A stretch of 44,866 nt of DNA from Nocardia sienata NBRC 100364. Its GTDB lineage: Bacteria; Actinomycetota; Actinomycetes; Mycobacteriales; Mycobacteriaceae. Positions 40,841 through 44,866 of the stretch are shown piece by piece (the stretch's first letter is position 1; each line of letters starts with the position of its first letter). The notes beneath the pieces were generated by a model. The model did no database searches and was not told the origin of the DNA. It saw nothing but the letters and a program-made list of their open reading frames with translations. A program made the translations under genes and the position numbers. The stretch spans positions 1 to 44,866 of the forward strand of contig NZ_BDBX01000058.1 in the NCBI RefSeq assembly GCF_001613205.1. Reading direction: 5' to 3'.

Positions 40841-41941
40841 TCATGCGTCCTCGGGTGCCACCGCGCAGTCGAGGGCGCCGAGCAGGGTGCGCAGTTTGGC
40901 GGTGGTCTCGGCGAGTTCGGCGGCGGGTTCGGAGGCCGCGACGATGCCGCCGCCGGCGTAGGCGCGCAACTCGCGGCCACCCGCGGCCAGTTCCGCGCTC
41001 CGGATGGCGACCACCCAGGTTCCGTCGCCGTCGGCGGTGCACCAGCCGACCGCGCCCCCGTAGAACCCGCGATCCTCCTCGTGGCCGGTGAGGTATTCGA
41101 GCGCGTCGGCGGTCGGGGTGCCGCAGACCGCCGGGGTCGGGTGCAGCAGCAGCGCCAGTTCGAGCGCGCTGGGCGCCGGCGTGCGCAGCACGCCGTGGAT
41201 CGGTGTCCCCAGATGCCACACATCGTGGGTGGCGACCAGTTGCGGCCGCTCCGGTACCGACAGACCGCTGCACACCGGGGACAGTCGTTCGGTGATCCAG
41301 TCGACCACGAACGCGTGTTCGGCATGGTTCTTGCTGCTCGCGGCCAGCCGATCGGCCTGAGCGGAATCGGCCACCCGGTGTGGGAGCCGGGGCAGTGTCC
41401 CGGCCAGCGGGTACAGCTCGACGGCCGTGCCGCGGCGGTGGATCAGCAGTTCCGGGCTCGCGCCGATCATCGTCGCGCCGGTACGCCCGGCGGGGGTGAG
41501 ATCGACCGCGAAGACGTTCGCCCGCGGATTGCGGGCCAGCAGGTACGCGGCGAGTACCTCGGGGTCCAGTGCGGCTGCCGCGGTGGCGAGGACGGAGCGG
41601 GCCGCCACCACTTTGCGCAGGCGAGGGGCGGGTTCGTTCAGCAGTTCCACCAGTCGCGCGACCCGCGCGCGGTGCTCGGCCGGGCTCGGCGTCTGTTCCA
41701 CCACCTGCACCCGCGGCAGCTCCGGAAGCGCGGCCGGGCGCCACGGACCGGCGGTGTGCAGCAGTTCGTCCGGTTCGACCAGGGCGGCCGGGTGTCGTGG
41801 ATCGAACGGTAGTGCCCCGGCGATCGCCGCGGCGGTGCCCTCGCGCAGGGCGGCCGCGGCCTGCCAGGGGTCGCGGTGCGCTGTGCGTACGCCGGTGCCG
41901 CGCACCACCGAGTCGGGCCGTGCCAGTAGGAACCCGGTCAT
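40841..41941 (-). CDS. Isochorismate synthase (chorismate-binding enzyme family)
   Basis: A 366-residue chorismate-utilising enzyme converting chorismate to isochorismate for siderophore (salicylate/DHB) or menaquinone synthesis. Visible blocks: KVVAARSVL, TMIGASPELLI, the LAGTLPR loop, KNHAEHAFVVDWI (Mg and substrate binding, with Asn where many have Asp), HPTPAVCGTPTADAL, DRGFYGGAVGW, RSAEL and GGGIVAASEPAAELAETTAK. This set is typical of EntC/DhbC/MenF enzymes. Which pathway it serves is not shown; no siderophore or menaquinone genes are adjacent. The ATG at 41941 gives the family's usual length. Confidence 0.9.
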   Translation of the reverse strand: MTGFLLARPDSVVRGTGVRTAHRDPWQAAAALREGTAAAIAGALPFDPRHPAALVEPDELLHTAGPWRPAALPELPRVQVVEQTPSPAEHRARVARLVELLNEPAPRLRKVVAARSVLATAAAALDPEVLAAYLLARNPRANVFAVDLTPAGRTGATMIGASPELLIHRRGTAVELYPLAGTLPRLPHRVADSAQADRLAASSKNHAEHAFVVDWITERLSPVCSGLSVPERPQLVATHDVWHLGTPIHGVLRTPAPSALELALLLHPTPAVCGTPTADALEYLTGHEEDRGFYGGAVGWCTADGDGTWVVAIRSAELAAGGRELRAYAGGGIVAASEPAAELAETTAKLRTLLGALDCAVAPEDA

Positions 41942-41970
41942 GATCCGACCGTAGTCACGCCGCGGCACCC

Positions 41971-42483
41971 TTATTTCGCGGCGTGGCCGACGCGTCCGGC
42001 TTTCCGCGAGCCGGCCGGCTGCACCGGGGGAACCAGGAAAACAGGGCGGTGGCAGTGCTTGAGCACGGCGTCGGCCACGCTGCTGCGCACCAGCGCGCGC
42101 AGCCCGGTCGCACCCCGGGTACCCGCGACGATGATGTCGACATCGAGTTCGTCGGCGACCTCCACGACCGCCTGCCAGGCACTGGCGGCGTATTCCTGGG
42201 TGCGCGCCTCGGCGTTCAACCCCGCCAGTGCGGCCAGGTGCACGCCTTCGGCATTGATTTCGCGGGCGGTGGTGTAGGCGATGTCCTCGAGCTCCTCGTC
42301 GGGCACCCATTCCGGTTGGACCATCCCGGAGATCCCCGAGATCCGCGCGGCCTGGCGCACCATCGGCTCCCAGGCGGTCAGGACCACCGCGCGGTCGGCG
42401 GCGAGGAAACGTCCGGCGTATTCGATCGCGCGTTTGGCGTGTTCGGAACCGTCGTAGGCGATGAGCATCAGATCGCAGGGCAT
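41971..42483 (-). CDS. Universal stress protein (UspA family)
   Basis: A 170-residue single-domain Usp. The N-terminus has LMLIAYDGSEHAKRAIEYAG (the strand 1 Asp and P-loop lead), and the C-terminus DIIVAGTRGATGLRALVRSSVADAVLKHCHRPVFLVP, with the ATP-binding G-x-RG-x-G-x9-S pattern largely kept. It therefore probably binds ATP. The ATG at 42483 has GGAGG 8 nt upstream; a GTG at 42492 is in frame. It is 29 bp from the isochorismate synthase gene in the same direction, and divergent from nagZ. Confidence 0.9.
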   Translation of the reverse strand: MPCDLMLIAYDGSEHAKRAIEYAGRFLAADRAVVLTAWEPMVRQAARISGISGMVQPEWVPDEELEDIAYTTAREINAEGVHLAALAGLNAEARTQEYAASAWQAVVEVADELDVDIIVAGTRGATGLRALVRSSVADAVLKHCHRPVFLVPPVQPAGSRKAGRVGHAAK

Positions 42484-42588
42484 AACGGCCACCTCCGGGG
42501 CGGACTCCTCAGCGGTGTTACCAGATTACCTCCGGCCGGAAGCCGATCCGAAGTGTCGCGGTCGTGGCGCGCGGGCTACCGTCGAATG

Positions 42589-43758
42589 ATGCGGAAGATA
42601 CCGTTGGTCCTGTTCGCGGTGCTCGCCGCGCTCCTCGCCGGCTGTTCCGGTACCGAGAGCGGCAACTCCGGTCCCGGTACCACCGCGACCCCGGGCGCGG
42701 GCACGAGTCCCGAGGCCGCGATCGGCCCCACCACCACGACCGGAGGCGACTGCGCCGCCCGGTACCTGGCGCAGTTCAGCACCCGCGAGAAGCTCGCGCA
42801 GTTGCTCACCGTGGGGGTGACCGGTACCGACGACGCGCTCGCCGTGGTGCGCGACCACCAGGTCGGCGGGATCTTCGTCGGCAGCTGGACCGATCAGTCG
42901 ATGCTCACCGACGGGGGGCTCGAGCAGGTGACGGCCGCGGCGAAAACGCCGCTCATGGTGACCACCGACGAGGAGGGCGGCCGGGTGTCGCGCCTCGGGA
43001 ATCTCATCGGGACCGCGCCCTCGGCCCGGGTCACCGCGCAGACCATGACACCGGACGAGTTCTATACCGCGACACTGGACCGTGCGCGGGCCATGCAGGA
43101 CCTGGGGATCACGGTGGATTTCGCCCCCGATATCGATGTGAGCTCCCAGCCCGACGATTCGGTGATCGGTGATCGCTCGTTCTCCGACGACCCGGCCGTG
43201 GTCACCGAATACGCCGACGCCTATATCCGGGCCATGCACGAGGTCGGTGTCGGGACGGTGCTCAAGCATTTCCCGGGCCACGGGTCCAGTACCGGCGATT
43301 CCCATCTCGGCGCCGTTCAGGTTCCGCCGCTGTCGGAACTGAGTACCAGCGACCTGGTGCCGTTCCGTGAGCTGATCGGTTCGGGTTCGGCGGTGATGGT
43401 CGGTCATCTCGACGTGCCCGGGCTGACCACCCCGGGCGTCCCGGCCAGCATCAGCCCGGAGGTCATGACTCTGCTGCGCGAGGGTTCCGGGTACGGGGCG
43501 GCGCCGTTCGACGGTGTCATCTTCACCGACGACCTCAGCGGTATGGCGGCCATCACCGAACGGCTGTCCATCGAGCAGGCGGTGGAGGCCGCGCTCGTGG
43601 CGGGCGCGGACAATGCGCTCTGGATCAGTACCGATGCCGTGGGACAGGTGCTCGATCAGCTGGAGCAGGCGGTGGCGGCCGGCCGATTGCCGATGGAACG
43701 AGTGGACGCCTCGGTACTGCGGATGGCCGACTACAAGCGGGTCCCGCGCCCCTGCTGA
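42589..43758 (+). CDS. nagZ: Beta-N-acetylhexosaminidase NagZ/LpqI lipoprotein
   Basis: Glycoside hydrolase family 3 enzyme that removes GlcNAc from muropeptide or glycan substrates in the cell envelope. The 389 residues begin with a signal peptide and lipobox LLAGC (lipid-modified Cys about 19) and a Ser/Thr/Pro linker. The GH3 catalytic barrel shows DEEGGRVSRL (substrate), KHFPGHGSSTGDSH (the NagZ His/Asp dyad, about 225-240) and FTDDLSGMAAI (nucleophile Asp). Homologous to M. tuberculosis LpqI (Rv0237), also next to the aftD block. ATG 42589 is chosen because TACCGT lies 6 nt upstream; another ATG is at 42586. Confidence 0.93.
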   Translation: MRKIPLVLFAVLAALLAGCSGTESGNSGPGTTATPGAGTSPEAAIGPTTTTGGDCAARYLAQFSTREKLAQLLTVGVTGTDDALAVVRDHQVGGIFVGSWTDQSMLTDGGLEQVTAAAKTPLMVTTDEEGGRVSRLGNLIGTAPSARVTAQTMTPDEFYTATLDRARAMQDLGITVDFAPDIDVSSQPDDSVIGDRSFSDDPAVVTEYADAYIRAMHEVGVGTVLKHFPGHGSSTGDSHLGAVQVPPLSELSTSDLVPFRELIGSGSAVMVGHLDVPGLTTPGVPASISPEVMTLLREGSGYGAAPFDGVIFTDDLSGMAAITERLSIEQAVEAALVAGADNALWISTDAVGQVLDQLEQAVAAGRLPMERVDASVLRMADYKRVPRPC

Positions 43759-43764
43759 CGCTCC

Positions 43765-43788
43765 GGGGCCGGGCCACGGTCCGGCCCC
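43765..43788 (+). terminator. Terminator after nagZ
   Basis: GGGGCCGG and CCGGCCCC, a perfect 8-bp stem with an 8-nt loop, 6 nt after the stop codon. Confidence 0.55.
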
Positions 43789-43873
43789 CGGATGACGGGC
43801 CGGGTTTTCGGCCGCCTACCGGAACAACACCGGCGTGCGGGTATCGCGGCCGGTAGTTCCCGGCCCGCGGAAC

Positions 43874-43892
43874 TTACTTTGGAGTAATATTA
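43874..43892 (+). promoter_or_regulatory. Operator-like palindromes before the TetR gene
   Basis: TTACT TTGG AGTAA (43874-43887) is a perfect 5-bp inverted repeat, and TAATATTA (43885-43892) is an overlapping palindrome with -10-like content. Both lie 25-45 nt before the ATG at 43918, a usual place for TetR autoregulation. Confidence 0.55.
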
Positions 43893-43917
43893 TGGGTTCA
43901 CTGCGGTAGGAGACGTG

Positions 43918-44550
43918 ATGGCGGGCGGTACGAAAAGGCTTCCGAGAGCGGTGCGCGAGCAGCAGATGCTCGATGCCGCGGTCGAGGTCTTCTCGCGCAA
44001 GGGCTTCCACGAAACCTCCATGGACGCCATCGCCGCCGAAGCCGAGATCTCCAAACCGATGCTGTATCTCTACTACGGCTCGAAGGACGAACTGTTCCGC
44101 GCCTGCATCCAGCGCGAGGGCCTGCGCTTCCTCGAATCGGTCGCCCCCGCCGGCAACCCGCTGCTCAGCCCGCACGAACAATTGCGTACCGCACTCGAGG
44201 GCTTTCTCGGTTTCGTCGATACCCATCGCAACTCCTGGCAGGTCCTCTATCGTCAGGCGCTCGGGCAGCAGGCCTTCGCCTCGGAGATCGAGAACGCCCG
44301 GGAGCGGGTCATCGAACTGACCGCCAAACTGCTGGAGTCCAGCGCCAAACACGCCGAACCCGGGACCAACTTCGATATCGTCGCCGTGGCGGTGATCGGT
44401 GCGGGGGAGGCCATCGCCGATACCGTCGCAGACGGCCGCATCGATGTGGCCGAGGCCGTGGATCTGCTCGACGCGCTGGCCTGGCGCGGTCTGTCCGGCC
44501 GCAAACCCGGCGGGTCGGACACCGCGGAAACGGGCCTGTTGCCCGAATAG
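43918..44550 (+). CDS. TetR family transcriptional regulator (Rv0238 type)
   Basis: A 210-residue TetR repressor in the position of M. tuberculosis Rv0238, after lpqI. The HTH reads REQQMLDAAVEVFSRKGFHETSMDAIAAEAEISKPMLYLYYGSKDELF (about 13-60). The ligand domain has EQLRTALEGFLGFVDTHRNSWQVLYRQALG. ATG 43918 has GGAG 6 nt upstream; the adjoining GTG at 43915 is less likely. Autoregulation through TTACT-N4-AGTAA is probable. Targets unknown. Confidence 0.92.
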   Translation: MAGGTKRLPRAVREQQMLDAAVEVFSRKGFHETSMDAIAAEAEISKPMLYLYYGSKDELFRACIQREGLRFLESVAPAGNPLLSPHEQLRTALEGFLGFVDTHRNSWQVLYRQALGQQAFASEIENARERVIELTAKLLESSAKHAEPGTNFDIVAVAVIGAGEAIADTVADGRIDVAEAVDLLDALAWRGLSGRKPGGSDTAETGLLPE

Positions 44551-44661
44551 TTCGTATCGCCCACTCGGCGGCGCTTCTCGGTTGCGTCACGCCCCCGCGC
44601 TCCGTATTTGCGATGCGCGCAACGGATGTCGCGGAGGACGCCATCCGGCCGGGAGGGCACA

Positions 44662-44866
44662 GTGTTCGGAATGTTGCGGCCGTGCCGGCACGGCGCCGCG
44701 AGATACGGGGTGGACCCGCAGCTCTGGCAAGCCCATATGTGCGGGCTGTGCCTGGGACTACGCGACGGGCACGGACAGTCGGCCCGGAGTGCGACCAATA
44801 CCGACGCGGTGGTGCTCGCGCTGCTGACCGAGGCCCAGGCCGCGGCGCCCGCCGCGCGCCGCACCG
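44662..44866 (+). CDS. DUF5685 family protein, 5' part, cut by window end
   Basis: A reading frame opens at GTG 44662 and runs off the window (68 codons). It begins MFGMLRPCRHGA and has HMCGLCLGLRDGHGQSAR with paired Cys (C-x2-C), which I recognise as the start of DUF5685 (actinobacterial Cys-containing proteins of unknown function). GGAGGG lies 4 nt upstream. The frame is too short to see the later domains, and the C-terminus is missing. Confidence 0.75.
   Translation, partial: MFGMLRPCRHGAARYGVDPQLWQAHMCGLCLGLRDGHGQSARSATNTDAVVLALLTEAQAAAPAARRT

Noticed and set aside
1..44866. tRNA, rRNA, CRISPR, riboswitch or phage elements
   Set aside because: Scanned by eye for clover-leaf ends, repeat-spacer arrays and phage gene clusters; none was convincing. 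A covariance search would be needed to exclude small RNAs.

Overview
The window is chromosomal DNA from a mycolic-acid-containing actinomycete, most likely Nocardia or a close relative. The evidence is very high GC, frequent GTG starts, genes for the trehalose monomycolate transporter MmpL3 and the arabinofuranosyltransferase AftD, GTP-dependent PEP carboxykinase, a deazaflavin (F420)-type oxidoreductase, and gene orders that match the Mycobacterium tuberculosis Rv0205-Rv0211, Rv0224c-Rv0226c and Rv0236c-Rv0238 blocks. The synteny was recalled from memory, not searched. No rRNA, tRNA, CRISPR array or intact insertion sequence was seen.

Layout. 1-3.3 kb: a small secreted acidic protein, then an EXLDI-family protein with a DrrAB-type ABC exporter. 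3.3-7.7 kb: YqgE, a PlsC-type acyltransferase, a small GNAT protein, a zinc alcohol dehydrogenase, a deazaflavin-type oxidoreductase behind a paired-palindrome promoter, and type II dehydroquinase. 7.8-15.2 kb: a lipoprotein shaped like a penicillin-binding protein but without any catalytic motif, a DUF3054 membrane protein, a FAD monooxygenase/TetR operon with its operator, an LPG-synthase/AglD-like membrane protein and a membrane class III nucleotidyl cyclase. 15.3-27.5 kb: the conserved MmpL3 neighbourhood (AI-2E family permease, DUF1707 protein, mmpL3, NYN-domain protein and trmB in one direction; two dynamin-like proteins and pckA in the other). 27.5-30.7 kb: an accessory stretch with two doubtful short ORFs, an NmrA/TetR divergent pair, a decayed transposase and a small hypothetical gene. 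30.7-40.7 kb: an envelope-glycan block (methyltransferase, GT4 glycosyltransferase, polytopic membrane protein, Wzx/MurJ-like flippase, AftD, DUF2613 protein). 40.8-44.9 kb: isochorismate synthase, universal stress protein, NagZ/LpqI lipoprotein, TetR and the start of a DUF5685 gene.

How the parts fit. Two blocks serve the mycolyl-arabinogalactan envelope: mycolate export by MmpL3, and arabinan or lipoglycan assembly by AftD with neighbouring glycosyltransferase, methyltransferase and flippase-like genes. NagZ, the nucleotidyl cyclase, the inactive PBP-like lipoprotein and the AglD-like protein are also envelope-associated. The most notable signals are an EXLDI protein with an apparent ribbon-helix-helix N-terminus whose leaderless promoter is covered by two identical palindromic boxes, the catalytically dead PBP-like lipoprotein, and a translationally coupled pair of degenerate dynamin-like proteins beside mmpL3 and pckA. 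About eleven genes have a TANNNT hexamer 6-8 nt before the start codon, suggesting widespread leaderless transcription.
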